Assembly: GCF_007565055.1 (NCBI RefSeq)
Contig: NC_044554.1
Location: 142,103,463 to 142,167,462 of the forward strand
Reading direction: 5' to 3'
Length of the DNA: 64,000 nt
From: Rhinopithecus roxellana
Lineage: Eukaryota > Chordata > Mammalia > Primates > Cercopithecidae
Shown piece by piece: positions 1 to 12,330 of the stretch (position 1 is its first letter; every line of letters begins with the position of its first letter). Made by a program: the position numbers and the translations under genes. Under the pieces are notes generated by a model that did no database searches, was not told the DNA's origin, and saw only the letters and a list, made by a program, of their open reading frames with translations.

Positions 1-769
1 TATTTAATGTGTTCGAAAGGCAAAATAATCTTTTAAAAAACCTTTTTAGAAAAGTGAATTGTCAAAATTTCATTTTACATCATAAAAACTATTACTGCTT
101 AAGCATCAATCTGTAATTTATTATTAAGGTTCTCTGCAGGCCATGTAGGCCTGCAGAGAACTTTTTAGAAAAGTTTTTTTAAGAAGATGAGGTATTCAGA
201 ATACACAGGAAAAAAAATATTCAAAGACATGACCAAGATGCCTGTAAGGCAGTTATACACTGTATCCAAGTCATATTATAACAGCCTCCACCAATTCACC
301 CTGTGCCTTATCTTAGGTGTGGCCCAAATCATTAAAAGTCTTGGTAATGAGTAATTATTTAATAACTTCAGGAACAATGTTTTGGCAAAATAATCTTAGG
401 TTTCTTTGAGCCCAGGAAATAGATAATCTAATAATCACAATCAATGTAGATATATAAGATTAACATCTTATACATATTTATTCTGAATTTGTCATTAAAA
501 ATGTGAAAATCTATGAAAAACTGTGCTAAGAAATGTAAAAAGAATGACCATAGACAAAAAGATAATAACAAGAAGTTACAGTTACAGCGCTTCCAATAAA
601 AAACTGGAAGGTCACTGTTGTTTTACTTTGTTGGACTATTCTGGATTAAAATAAAATGCCAACTTAACATTTGATTTTGAATAGATTTTTTTTTTTCCAT
701 GAAGCTACACCATGTGATAAAGCAGACCCAAATCAACAGTTGGCAAAATAAAAGTCTACAACTGCACTG
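1..769. other. Unassigned AT-rich sequence with a perfect hairpin
   Basis: I recognise no gene or repeat family here. At 129-161 lies a perfect inverted repeat with 14-base arms (GTTCTCTGCAGGCC) around a 5-base loop. A 14-base word, CTTTTTAGAAAAGT, occurs at 42-55 and again at 161-174, overlapping the last base of the hairpin. Confidence 0.5.
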
Positions 770-905
770 TACACTTGAGTAGCCGTTAGCCATATACTGC
801 TACATTTAAATTCAAATGTATTAGTATTAAAAATAAAAACTCAGGTCATCAGTTTAGCTATATTTCAAGAGCTCATATCGTCAGATAGTGGCTACCACAT
901 ATAAG
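770..905. mobile_element. Possible hAT-Charlie-type DNA transposon fragment
   Basis: The stretch reads like the paired 'TAGCCAC...' ends and A/T-rich centre of short non-autonomous hAT elements of the MER3 kind: 'gtagccgttagccatat' on the left, 'atatttcaagagctcat' and 'gatagtggctacca' on the right. It is badly decayed and I cannot name the family. It abuts the 3' end of the L1 that follows. Confidence 0.35.
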
Positions 906-2142
906 AGAAATACAACTTTTTGTTAATTTTCACATAGGCAGATAAGATTTATAAGTTTACTCTATACAACATGATGTTCTGAAGTATTCATTAGTTGTAG
1001 AATGACTAAATCTATACAATGTACACATGTACGGCCTCATAGCTGAAAGTGTATATTCTTTGACATTTCCCTAACCCTCTACTATCTACTGCCATAATAT
1101 CAACTCTTTTGGATTCCACATGAGCAACATCATTCAGTATTTGTCTTTCTGTGCCTAGCTTACTTCACTTGATATTGTGTCCTCCAAATTCATCCACATT
1201 ATTGCAAATGCCAGGATTTCCTTCTTTTTCATGGCCGAAGAGTATTTAATTGTGTATATTTCACATTTTCTTTATCCATCCATTTGTGGATACTTAGGTT
1301 GATTCCATATCCTAGCTACAGTGAAAAATGCTGCAATGGACACAGGAGTACTGATATCTCTTTGAAATAATGATTTCATTTCCTTTGGATATGTAGCTAG
1401 TAGTGGGGTTGGTAGACGATATGGTAGTTCTATTTTTAATTTTTTTGGAGCCTCCATGCTGCTTTCTATCATGGCTGTGGTAATTTACATTCCCACAAGG
1501 GAATGTAAGGGGTCCCTTTTCTCCATATTCTTGTCAACACTTGTCTTTGTCCTTTTCATAACAGCCATTCTAATAGGCATGAGGTGATATCTCACTGTGG
1601 TTGTGATTTACACTTCCCTGATGATTAGCTATATTGAGTATTTTTTCATATACCTATTGGCCATCTATTTCCTTTTCAGACATGTCTATTCAGGTCTTCT
1701 ACCATTTTGTTAATGTCTTGTTTTCTTGATATGGAGCCAAGTTTTTTTTACAGAATTCTGACATTAAGTCTTTATGAGATGTATAGTTCGCATATGAGAG
1801 GTATGAGTCCTCTCATTCTGTAAGTTGTCTCTTCATTTTTCCTCAGCTGTGCAGAAGCTTTTAAGTTAGATGTGACCCCAATTTGCCTATTTTTGCTTTT
1901 GTAGCCATTACTCTTGGGGTCATATCAAAAAGTCATAGCCTAGATCAATGTCATAAGTCTCTTCTCCTATGTATCTTCTAGTCGTTTCATAGATTCTAAT
2001 CTTACATTTAATCCCTAATCTATTTTGAGTGGTTTTTGTATATGGTGTGAGACAAGGGCCTAATTCCATTCTTCTGCATGTGGGTATCCAGTTATCCCAA
2101 CAACATTTATTGAAGAGACTGCCCATTCTCTATTGTATGTTC

Positions 2143-2464
2143 TAGAAAATTTTGTCTAAATCAGTTGACTATAAACATGGGATTTCTAGGCATTCCATAA
2201 CATTCCATTTGTCCACGTGTGTTTTTATACCAGTACTATGTTGTTTTGGTTACTATATCTTTGTAGTATATTTTGAAGTCAGGTAATGTGATTCCCTACA
2301 GCTTAGAAAATTTTGTCTAAATCAGTTGACTATAAACATGGGATTTCTGGGCATTCTATAACATTCCATTTGTCCATGTGTGTTTTTATACCAGTACTAT
2401 GTTGTTTTGGTTACTATATCTTTGTAGTATATTTTGAAGTCAGGTAATGTGATTCCCTACAGGT
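2143..2464. repeat. 161-bp tandem duplication inside the old L1
   Basis: Two head-to-tail copies, 2143-2303 and 2304-2464, share the same start (TAGAAAATTTTGTC) and end (GATTCCCTACAG). I count about three differences between copies, so the duplication is much younger than the L1 that contains it. Confidence 0.9.
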
Positions 2465-4026
2465 TTGTTCTTTTCCCTCAATATGGTTTTGGCTATTCAA
2501 GCTCTAGCAAAAGGTTTTCCAATTTTTTTAGTCTTTCAAAAAAACTCTTAGTTTTGTAGATCTACTCTACCATTTTCCTAGTATTTCATTCATTTCTGCT
2601 CTAATCTATATTGTTTCCTTCCTTCTCCTAACTTCAGGCTTAGTTTGTTGTTTTTTTTCTAGTTCCTTAAAGTGAAAAGTAGGTGAAAGGAAATGTTTCT
2701 TCATTTTTGATGTAGGTGTGTATTGTTATCAACTTCCCTGTTAGAACTGCTTTTACTGTTTCCCATAGATTTCCCATATGTTAGGCTTCCATTTGTTTGT
2801 CTCAAGGAATTTTTTAAGTATAACTTTAAATTCTTCATTGACCCACTGTCTAGTCAGGAGGATGTTTAATTTCCAAGTATTTGTGAATTCTCCAAAGTCC
2901 TCCAGTTCCTGATGTATAGTTTCATATTTTGTAGTCAGAAAATATTATTTGGTAGCTTAAGTTTTTTAACACTTGTTTCATAGCCTAACATGATTTACCC
3001 TGGAGAATGTTCCATGTGCAGTTGAAAAAAGTTACACTTTTCAGCCGTTCAACTCTTGGATTGAATATCCCGTGTATGTCTGTTATGTCTATTTGATCAA
3101 AAGCATAGTTTAAGTCCAATATTTCCTTATTGGTTTTCTGACTAACTTGCTCATTGCTGGTGGCAGGTGTTAAAGTACCCCACAATTATTGCATTGCAGT
3201 CTTTCTCTCCCTTCAGATCTATTAATATTTGCTTCATATTATATACGTAGGTATTCCAACACTGGTTGCATATATCACAACTGTCCTATCTTCTTACTTG
3301 ATCCTTTTGACATTATATAATGACCTTAAAAAGGTCATTTTATATTTCAATTTATATTTTATATATTATATGTCAATTTATATTTCTTTACTAAAAGCAT
3401 ATTTTACCTCATGAATACAGCTATTCCTGCTTTTTTTGTTGTTTCAATTTGTATGGGATATCTTTTTCCATGCCTTCACTTTCAGTCTGTGTGTGTCCTT
3501 ACAGGTGAAATTAGTCTCTTTTTGGCAGCATATTGTTGGATTTTTAAAACTCTATTAAGCTACTTTATGTCTTGTGATTGGAAAAATGTACTTACATTCA
3601 AGATAATTATTGATAGGTACAGACTTACAACTGCCATTTTTGTCCATTGTTTTCTAGTTGTTTTGCCAAGTTTTGTTCCTTTCTTCCTCTATCTTCCTTT
3701 ATGGCCAAGTAATTTTTTTAGTGTTACATTTTTAATTTCTTGCTTTTTATTTTTTTGTGTATCTAATGTAAGTTTTTGCTTTGTGGTTACCATGATGCTT
3801 ACAAAAACCACAATACATTGTTTTAAGGTGGTGAACACTTTGATTTTAACAACAAAAGCTCTACACATTTACTCCACTCACTCCATATTCAGTAATTTTC
3901 ATGTCACAATTTTCATATTGCATGTCCTTAAATTCATTACTATTTTTAATAGGTTTGCATTTTCACCTTCACACTAGTGATAAAAATGATTTACACACAA
4001 CCATTACAATATGAGTGTTGTGGATT

Positions 4027-4269
4027 TCACTGTATACTTTTACCATAGAGTTTTATATTTTCAAATGTTTTCATATCATTCACTAGTGTTGTACTTTTTT
4101 TGGCTTGAAGGATTCCTATTAGCATTTCTTGTATATCAGGTCTGGTGGTGATATACTGCCTCAGTTTTTGTTTGCCTAGGAAAGTATTCATCTTTTCTTC
4201 ATCTCTGAAGGACACCTTTGCTGGGTACACTATTCTTGGTTGACAGTTTTTTTTTCCCCCTTTCAGCAT
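4027..4269 (-). pseudogene. L1 ORF1 C-terminal remnant
   Basis: An 80-codon open stretch on the minus strand matches the end of an L1 ORF1 protein (RNA-binding chaperone): 'QPRIVYPAKVSF', a KQKLRQY segment and the 'TTRPDIQEMLIGIL' motif that corresponds to the 'TTRPALQETLKEAL' of the intact young copy. The frame breaks upstream. This is a fossil in the old L1M, not a gene. Confidence 0.75.
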
Positions 4270-5780
4270 TTTAAATATATCCTTTTGCTTTTCCCTCGCC
4301 TATAAGATTTCTGCCAAAAAGTCTGCTGCTAGCTATATTTTGAATTCCTTTATGTTATCTGCTTCCTTTCTCTTGCTGCTTTCAGGATCTTCCTAACATT
4401 TAATTTTTGATAGTATTATAATATGTCTTGGAGTCACCTTATTTGGTTTAAATTTGATTGGAGATCTTTGACATTTCTGTCCCTGGATATTTACATTGAT
4501 CTCAAAAATTAAAAAAAAAAAAATTCTATTTAAGCTTTCTATCCCTTTACCTTTTCCTCCTTCATGAATGCCTGTGACTCAAAGATTGGCTCTTTGGATG
4601 CTGTACCATAAACCCTATAACCTTTCTTCATTTCTTTACTTCTTTTTTCTTCTATTTATTTCAAAATAACCTGTCTTCAAGTTCAGGTTATTTCTTGTGC
4701 TTGGCAAATTCTGCTGTTGATGAACTCTACTGCATTTTTCATTCCCTACATTGTATTTTCACCTCCAGGATTTGATTTTTTGAAAATTGTTTCATGCATC
4801 ATCTAGTAGAAGCTAAAAAATATTATTTCAATCTCATTATATTTCACATTCTGGTCACTTAGTGTTTTCTTCATTTTGTTGAATTGTTTCTCTGTATTTT
4901 CTTCAAGTTTGCTGAGCTTCCTTAAAGTTTTGAATTCTTTGTCAGAAAGCTCACGTCTCCATTTCTTTAGGGTCAATCACTTGTACATTTTTTCCATATG
5001 GTCATGTAATGTTTTCCTGATTGTTCTTGACTCTTGTGATCATTTGTCAATGTCTGCACATTTAAAGATGTAGATACTTATTACAGTCTTCACAGATAGG
5101 GATTTGACTTTGCTTGGGATAGCTCTGTAGCAGGTGTGACACTGCCAGAAGCCTGAGGTTCACTACATCAGGTGTGGCACCAGATCTGGCCAGAAGCCAG
5201 GGGCCACCTGCTGCTGCTGAGTGCTGTTCAGAGGCCTGACACAAGCCTGGCAGTGGTATAAACTGGAGATTGAGTCTTCAAAAAAAGACTGAAGCATGGG
5301 GCTCTGGGGTCCCACCTGGTGCTACATCTGGTCTAGAGGCTCAGTCTGCAGTTACTAGCTTGAAATACAAAGCTATGGAAATTACCCTGGTGTTAAGTAT
5401 TATTGTGGTGGGCCAAGTGTTGGGGTTCAAGGCAAAATCTTATATTCACTTCCTTCTTTTTCCTTAAGTGAACAATCTCTCTTCTCCATTCCATGCTGCC
5501 ATAGTTGGGGAGGAGTAACACAGGTAACAAACTGTCCTTCCTACTCTCTTCAATGCATATTTTCTTACTACCATGCTACAACCAGGTACTGGAATCTCTC
5601 ACTTGGTTTCTTTAGCTCTTTTGAAGGTATTCTGACATGTGGATAGTTGTTCAAATTGATATTTCTGGGGGTGGGGTGACAATCACTGGATAATCCTGCT
5701 TTGTCATCTTGTTCCACCCATCCACAACATGTTATCATGGTAAAAAGTGTTAATGGAAAGGGTTTGTCCAAACAAAAATG

Positions 5781-6547
5781 TGCTTATATATTATGATTGG
5801 TGGTCATATATCCCATTAAATATTTTTGATCATTAATTTACACATCCATACTGCACAGGAATTTTTATTCCTACCTAGTGTTACTACTTAAAATCTCACT
5901 GTGAAAAATTAGATCTGGAACAGGCAAAATTACACATAATCTAAGCTAAAACAGACTGAGCTTGTTCTTTACATAAAAATATTCCTGAAAATGTGAATGA
6001 GTATTAAATGTGTAAAAATTAAACACTCAAAATTTCAATGTACCCAGTTTCTGTTTCTAACTAAGGAGGAGTACTAGGGATGAAATTGTTTTTCTTCCTC
6101 AACCAACTTTAAAAAAGCAAACTATATGGAACAATGTTTTTAAAGGCATTATACATGTTACAATGAAGAAATAATCCCTAAGAGACACAAAACAAAGTGA
6201 GCTGTACATGTACCCCATCCTACTGCCTACAAGAGAGTTTCAGGACATGGTACATGGAGGAATCCAGATTTCATTTCTTTTAATTGAGAGATAAAGTTAA
6301 GAATCTGGGAAGACCAAAGCAGACAGAATAGAGTCACAGGTAGAGTACCAGAGAGGAGAGAGCTTCACAGTGAGAGAGCTCTATAAAACATCAGAATATC
6401 TTCCTCATAGAGACAGCAGAGGTGTATTGATCAGTGCGCCTATGTGAGAAAATTAGTCAAAGGACTAGAAGGAACAGTACTCCATGCACACACAGGGTTG
6501 GGAAGATTGGCAATAGCCATGAGCCATACTAGAAAACTTCATAATTA
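5781..6547. other. No recognised feature
   Basis: Single-copy-looking AT-rich DNA. I see no coding frame, known repeat or splice-bounded exon in it. Confidence 0.4.
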
Positions 6548-6928
6548 ATATGGTTTAAATTTCCCTACCAAAACTCACATTAAAACTTAATTGCCACTGT
6601 AACAGTATTAAGAGGTAGGGCCTTTAAGAAGTGATAAGGTCATGAGGGCTCATGAAGGGACTAATGCCTTTATCATGGGAATGGATTAGTTACTGCAGAA
6701 ATGTGTTCTCGACAAAAGAAATGAGTTCAGCCCACTTCTATCTGCCATGTGCACTTGTTCCCACCTTCTGCCCTTCCACTAGGGGATGATCTTCACCAAC
6801 TGTCAGCAGCATACTCTTGGACTTGCCAGTTTCCAGAATCATGAGTCAAATAAATCATATTTATTTATAAATTACCCAGTTCATGTTATTCTGTTATAAC
6901 ACCAGAAAACAGAGTAAGACAATAATTT
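6548..6928 (+). mobile_element. Solo LTR of an ERVL-MaLR element (MST/MLT1-like)
   Basis: The order of landmarks fits a MaLR LTR. It starts near 'atatggtttaaatttcc'. Next come 'taagaggtagggccttt' and 'gtcatgagggctcatgaa', an AATAAA-like region near 6850 ('caaataaatcat'), and the end 'cagagtaagaca'. No internal MaLR sequence flanks it, so it is a solo LTR. Divergence is high, so it is old and inactive. Confidence 0.7.
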
Positions 6929-6989
6929 ATAGGGCATTAGGTAGAGTATAAACAAGGGTATTCCCTCAGCTGTGGGAAATAACTATCTC

Positions 6990-7930
6990 TACACTAAATA
7001 TACTAACTAGTCCTGCTGAAAGATCAAAAAAACAAGACCCAAATGGATCAAACTGGTTTTTAATTACTTGCATCTGGAACAAAGCTCATATTTATAAGAA
7101 TATAAAAATATCCATCTCCTAAGATAAAATTCACAATGTCTAAGAGCTTAAATACCGAACATTTTAAAAAGCAGAAAATATGGCCAATTATGAGAAAAAT
7201 CAACCAAAACCAACCCAATTGACACCAATATTAGAACTAAAAACATTAAAACAGTTATTAAAACTGTGTTCCATTTGTTCAAAAACTATAGGAAAGACTG
7301 AACATATTTAGCACAGATGTAAAATAGACCTAAATCTAACTTCAAGAGATGAAAACTATAGGACGTGATATTTTTAAAAACCCCCACCAGAAATAATTAA
7401 CAGAAAATTTGATATTAAAGATTAGTGAACTTGAAGACACAGCCATAGAAATGGTTTTAAATGAAACAACAACAACAAAAAAAAAGACAAAAAGAGGAAA
7501 TTAAACATACCACCAGTGAGATATGGATCATATTTAGTCAGCCTAATACACAGGTAACCAGAGTTTCCAATAAGTTGGGAAAACAACAGAAAAACATTTG
7601 AAAAGTTAATGCTGAAAACATTCCTAATTGAATGAAAATTTTAAAACCACATATCAACACATCTTAAGTATGCATGCAAAAAAGAAAAATCTTAGGCAAG
7701 GAAAGGAGGAAGACACTGTGACCATAATGAGGAGATACAAACTTCCTTTCAGTCTAACCCAGAACTGACAGGCATTAGAATCTTCAAAGACACTATAATG
7801 GTTGTTGTAATTAAATTACATATATTCAAAAGTTAGAGAATATATTAAAAAGGACCTAAATCAAACTTCTAGAGGTGAAAGCTCCAGTGCCTAATACAAA
7901 AAATACTGTTGTTTAAAATTCAATGCATAT
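6990..7930 (+). mobile_element. L1M/HAL1-type ORF1-region fragment
   Basis: Plus-strand sequence resembling the ORF1 region of old L1M or HAL1 elements, for example 'attagtgaacttgaagac' near 7420 and 'cattaaaacagttatt' near 7240. The same consensus segment appears twice, at about 7210-7370 and again at about 7765-7910, both strongly decayed. No open frame survives. Confidence 0.55.
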
Positions 7931-9035
7931 CTGCACACATAAGACAGTACAATGATATATACCATCTCAGCACATGGATGCTGAGCTCAATTAAATGGCC
8001 AGCCAGAGCAAAGGAACATCTATTTGGCACATGCTTTCATAATTATATAAGTTGTGCAACAATAAATGAATGAGTGAAATATCAATTCTGTTGACATATT
8101 ATAATATTAGCGTTTAAGTTTGAAGGTAACTTTTGTTCTACTTTATATTTATGACAAGGGTAGAGGCTATGCACTTTCAGGCTGCCAGGTCCCTCTAATT
8201 GAAAATGATAAATTGCAAGAAAAAAATGCTTCTGTACCTGTTAATATTACCTGTATTTAATAGGACAATCAGTTTACGACATAATCCAAATAAAAGGAGA
8301 CAGGAAAAAAAGAACAAATTATCATCCATAATTTTTTATTTCAAACTTTTGTTTTCAACCTAACATTTCTAAATGTTGCACGTATAAACTAAAACAGCAA
8401 ATTAGTGTTCATAATGTATTTTTTGTTTTACTTAATATAGTAGTGATACATTTAAAATTTACTCTGGGATAAATAAAGGATAAAAAAAGTGAGAATATCA
8501 CTCCCCAAATTTAATCTTTAAGAGGAAAATGAAGTCCCATTTTGAAATGAGAAATACTTTAAAGGTTAATACTACTGTTCAGGACACATACAGAAAATAA
8601 TTTAAAATAAGAAATAAGCAGTCATTTATTGACACAATAAGATGCTTCATAAAAACTAAAAGCAGGCACTTGTAAGCTAGACAATTTTGAAATTAAAAAC
8701 ATGTTTTTCTAAAAGGCAAAATAAAAAAATTTAAAATTGAATTCTACTCAAAAGATCAAGATAGTAAAATGCATGAAGTTGAAATTTATATACTGTAAAT
8801 GTCATAAAAAGGCAGAACTAGTATTATTATTCTCCTTAATAGAATGTAGCAATTACTTGAGTTGCAATTTTTATTATTTCCTCATATCAACCTCCTTCTT
8901 TTCTGCAAGTCACCACAAAGCACCTCGTTGTAGAAGACAGCACTGAAGCAGGGTAGGATAGCAGACAACATAACTTGGAACATTAAGGCACGTTCAAATG
9001 AACAAATATTTCTGAATGTCTACACATCCTGACTT
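7931..9035. other. No recognised feature
   Basis: AT-rich DNA without recognisable repeat or exon. A short open frame at 8737-8946 has no splice context or family resemblance and is taken as chance. Confidence 0.4.
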
Positions 9036-9490
9036 GTCAAAGGAGAAGGGATATGAGCACAAGGGTATTAGGGAAGGATTCCAGGAGGAAATGTCACTCA
9101 AATTTTTAAGGAAAGTTTGGCAAGTAAACAATTAAAAAAAAAAAAGGCGTTTCAGGTAGAAAGAAAAACTCATGCAGGAAACACATCTAAATCAAGCCAC
9201 AGGGTACATGTGGAAAACTATAAATAACTTAGTGATTTCCAGAGGGCAAACTACTCAATAAGGAAATGAGAAAGACAGAACAGTAGAATTAAGCAAGAGT
9301 CAGACCAGGCCAAGGCTTTATGATCTGAGTTTTGTCCATTAGGAGATGAGAAGCATCTGCAAGTTTTCAATAAGGAGAGTAACTTGGTAAATTTATACTA
9401 GCAAAATCTCTCACAGTGGCTATGGTAAGCTCAACTGGAAACAAAAGATAGAAGTTGAGATGAATAGTTCAGAGAAGGAAAAAGACTTTT
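9036..9490 (-). mobile_element. L2 LINE fragment
   Basis: Read on the minus strand it fits an L2 3' region; on the plus strand it shows the typical reversed landmarks 'aaggattccaggaggaaatg', 'caaggctttatgatctga' and 'gagatgagaagcatctgc'. Ancient mammalian repeat, no coding potential. Confidence 0.55.
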
Positions 9491-9706
9491 AAACATTTAA
9501 ACTGCCTGCATTTGAACATTTCTATCAAAACTTTGAGAAAGGATGAAATTTAGGGATAAAAACATAAGTCAGTGCATGAGTAATACTTTAAATCATGAGG
9601 CTTCATGACCCAGAGAGTGCATGTCTGTTAAATAAATGCCTAACACATATAGGATAAAGGTACTAATAACTGTGGCAAACTAGGTCATTTCAGATTGAAA
9701 ATCTAA

Positions 9707-9920
9707 ATCAAAAATCAGCAAACTATGGGTCAAGCCTATTTTGCAAATATAGTTTTACTAGAACACAGCCATACCCATTCTTTTGCATATGGTCCATGAC
9801 TGCTTTGACATGAAAACAGCAGAGCTGATAGTTGTGAAAAAGACTGTGCAGACAGGCCACAAAGCCTAAAATATTTACCATCTGATTCTTTACTGGAAAA
9901 AAACTGCCAATTCTCAAAAT
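9707..9920. mobile_element. Non-autonomous hAT-type DNA transposon (MER group)
   Basis: The ends are inverted ('cagcaaactatgg' at left, 'aaaactgcca' at right). The middle carries 'gttttactagaacacagcc' and 'cacaaagcctaaaatattta', landmarks of a widespread mammalian hAT-Charlie-like family. I recognise the consensus but not its name with certainty. Confidence 0.6.
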
Positions 9921-9965
9921 AAAACAAGGTATCTTAGAGCCAGGTAAAGAAAGGGCTTGAGTTAC

Positions 9966-10065
9966 CTCTTTAAAATGAAAGCATTCCACTAAATGATTTT
10001 CAAGATCCTTTTCTCTTGTAACAAAATAGGTTTCTACTATTCGAAAAGGACAAGCATTGGCATTA
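9966..10065 (-). CDS. Candidate internal exon, unidentified
   Basis: On the minus strand a 100-base segment is bounded by TTTTCATGAG| (acceptor, only moderate pyrimidine tract) and |GTAACTC (weak donor). It is open in one frame: one base, then 33 codons ending in phase 0, with protein-like composition including 'RIVETYFVTREKDLENHL'. It lies on the same strand as the well-supported exons at 37.5-62.4 kb. Its start phase does not join the neighbouring candidate at 10928, and the frame continues open through the hAT element downstream. Treat as a hypothesis. Confidence 0.25.
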
Positions 10066-10927
10066 CTCATGAAAATTATGTGATACAGTGAAATGATCAC
10101 CAGGCTTAATTTTGAACTGGGGCTAATGCTATCTATGATAATCAACTCTCAGGGTTGCTCTGAAGACTAAAGCCCTGGGATCATTCATTTTAAAGGAAAA
10201 GAACAGTGACTCATTATTTCCAGCTTTTCAGTAAGTCTCTGTTATTACTAACATTAACCTAATTATACTAATAACATACATTAGCAGGCCACATTTGCTG
10301 GGAGGGTTCTGGAAATTATAAATGTTGTTTGAAGTTCCATTTCATACCAATGGGAAGAACAAGAAACACAAGGTCATAGGTGGAATTTTGATAGTTGAAA
10401 CAACTCAGAACTCAGTCATTACTATAAACACGTTAACTAAGAAAGTTGAAATCTAGAGGCCTCTCACTATATTCTAGAAGTGGAAGTAATACTCAGTACT
10501 CAGAGGAGTCATGCTGGTGACTTTAACCAGTCCTACTGTTCCCAAATAAGTTTTTCAGTATTGATTCTGGGACTACCTTGACAACACTTGCTGTATTCCA
10601 CCTTAGCAAGTACCAGTAGAATTAAGCTTAAGTATTGAGCATTTAACTAAAATTAAGTTCCATAATTCCATAAAACAAAATCTCTGGTGCCCAGAAAATT
10701 GAATCATATTATACTTTTCAAAATTATCACACATAAACTTATTGCTAACAGGATTCAAGCCAAAAAAGTCTGAATCTAGAAGTTTCTGGCACTGATTCCA
10801 TTATCTTTCTATACTTTCCATACAAGAACAGTTCAGGCTTTCCAAAACCTGCAAAAGTAATCTATTTTTAGGTGGCTACAGATCTTAATCCTAAGGCAAC
10901 AGCATATAAGCCTGGTAATATTCTTAC
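10066..10927. other. No recognised feature
   Basis: Unique-looking AT-rich DNA. I see no clear repeat, exon or RNA gene. Confidence 0.4.
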
Positions 10928-11021
10928 CATCTTCCTGTCTGCCAATAATTCAACCAATAGAAAAGGTTTTTTTCTGTTTTTGTTTTTCAGAATATGAACT
11001 ATTACAATAAAAAGGATATCA
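10928..11021 (-). CDS. Candidate internal exon, unidentified
   Basis: Minus strand: acceptor GATTTTTTTAG| at 11022, or a shorter alternative TTTTTATTGTAATAG| ending at 10998; donor AGGAAGATG|GTAAGA at 10927. The 94-base version is one base plus 31 open codons ending in phase 0, with a tail reading 'KKPFLLVELLADRKM'. The splice sites are respectable, but the A/T-rich half could be open by chance and the phase does not match other candidates. Confidence 0.3.
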
Positions 11022-11487
11022 CTAAAAAAATCATCTGCCATACAGACACTATAGAAGGCTTGGAAAAGACATTGTAATATAAAAGATATATTTTAAATTG
11101 TGTCTGTCCCTGGAACTCTATTAAAATTCAATATTAAGAAAGTCATAAAGGAGTCTAACTTGCCTTTCAAAGTAAGCTTTGAGAGCTTTTGTACACACAG
11201 ACACACACACAAATGAACAGAAAACTTTTGAATATGAATAAAATCTTTTAAATTATACTTTGCCAAAAAATCTGAGATCTTCATATGCCTATTCAACCTT
11301 AAAAAACAAACCACAAAGTTCCCGCTCTAATCTTCCCTAGCTTACTATCATTCGCCAAGTTTTATAAGACATAAAATTAGAGGGTATACTTCTTTTCTCT
11401 CATTTATTTAAGCTTCAATTCTTAATGCTTTGATCTCTTAAATATATCTTGATTTCATTTTGTTCACTCCCACTAAAACTACCTGCC
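11022..11487. other. No recognised feature
   Basis: Unique-looking AT-rich DNA. A 73-codon minus-strand frame (11093-11314) has no family resemblance and is taken as chance. Confidence 0.4.
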
Positions 11488-11836
11488 TTTGTTTCGCCTG
11501 CTGTAACACATACCATCGACCAGATGGCTTATTAATACCAGAAATTTTTTTCTCACAGTTCTGGAAGTTGGAAGTACAAGATCAGATTGCCAGCATCATC
11601 AGGTACTCATGAGGGCCGTCTTCCAGCTTGCAGACTGCCAACTTCTCATTGCGTCCTCAGGTAGTGAGAACAAACTCTGACTCTTCTTAAAATGGCATTA
11701 ATCTCATTCATGAGGGCTCTACTCTCAAGATCTAATCACCTCCCAAAGCACCCACCTCCTAATACCATCATTATGGAGGTTAAGACTTCACCATATAAAT
11801 TTTGAGGGAACACAAACATTCAATCCAATATAGTAA
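11488..11836 (-). mobile_element. Solo LTR, ERVL-MaLR (MLT1A-like)
   Basis: On the minus strand it reads as an MLT1A-type LTR. It begins near 'actatattggattgaatg' with 'tttgtgttccctcaaaat', then 'ggtattaggaggtgggtg' and 'gaggtgattagatcttg', and ends with 'aactgtgagaaaa' followed by 'ccatctggtcgatggtat'. No internal region flanks it. Confidence 0.7.
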
Positions 11837-11839
11837 CCT

Positions 11840-12330
11840 AGTCCTCACTACCACTATTATTTCTTGTACTATTATACTGCAGTAGCCTCCCAACTAAATT
11901 AGGAATTTCTCTGCTTATTTTAATCTACTTTCTGTCCTGCATCCAGGATGTGTAAGATGGAAATCTGATCACATCAATTACTACTAGGCAGTGCTGCTTT
12001 ATAGACTTCAAACTTAGAAGGCCCAGCTCAAACTCAAACCAGTCAAGACCCCACACCCAACAACTTCACAATCTGCCATTCCTTCAGTTTCAGATGCACT
12101 CAGTGGCTCTTTCTAATTCCAACCACTCTATGTGTTTCTTTGTCCATATAGAAATGCCAGTCCTCTCACTCCTCACAGAGTTAGACCCTGCTCAGTCTTC
12201 CAAATATTGGCTTCCTCTCACATCCTTAAGATGACTTCTCCAGGCTGAATTACCTCTTTCTCAAGCACACCTGGCTAAAGTTCTCAAACCTTCCATGGTA
12301 GATAGAAGGGAAAGGGACCAGGGATTTTGT
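11840..12330 (+). mobile_element. L2 LINE fragment
   Basis: Plus-strand L2-like order: 'gcagtagcctcccaact', 'aatctgatcacatcaatta', a run of C/T-rich text 'cactcctcacagagttag', and 'agatgacttctccaggctg'. Ancient and non-coding. Confidence 0.55.

Larger units (their letters stand above)
906..5780 (-). mobile_element. Old L1 (L1M-type), minus strand, internally deleted
   Basis: Read on the minus strand this is one L1 in order. The 5' UTR-like part covers about 5780-5060, ORF1 about 5000-4027, ORF2 endonuclease about 3300-2600, the ORF2 3' half about 2500-1180, and the 3' UTR 1180-906. ORF2 landmarks survive as decayed peptides: an endonuclease piece at 2985-3185, an 'LFNKCCWDNW' piece at 1920-2126, and the C-terminal 'ARIWNQPKYPQ' piece at 1272-1472. 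The reverse-transcriptase core is missing: the sequence jumps near 2480-2520 from the C-terminal half to the region before RT, a deletion of roughly 1.3 kb. Many stops make it a dead fossil. Subfamily (L1MA/MB) is a guess. Confidence 0.8.

Noticed and set aside
3229..3977. Plus-strand frames of 61 and 188 codons in the first 4 kb
   Set aside because: They are antisense to the old L1 ORF2/ORF1 region; the T-rich antisense strand gives hydrophobic shadow frames.
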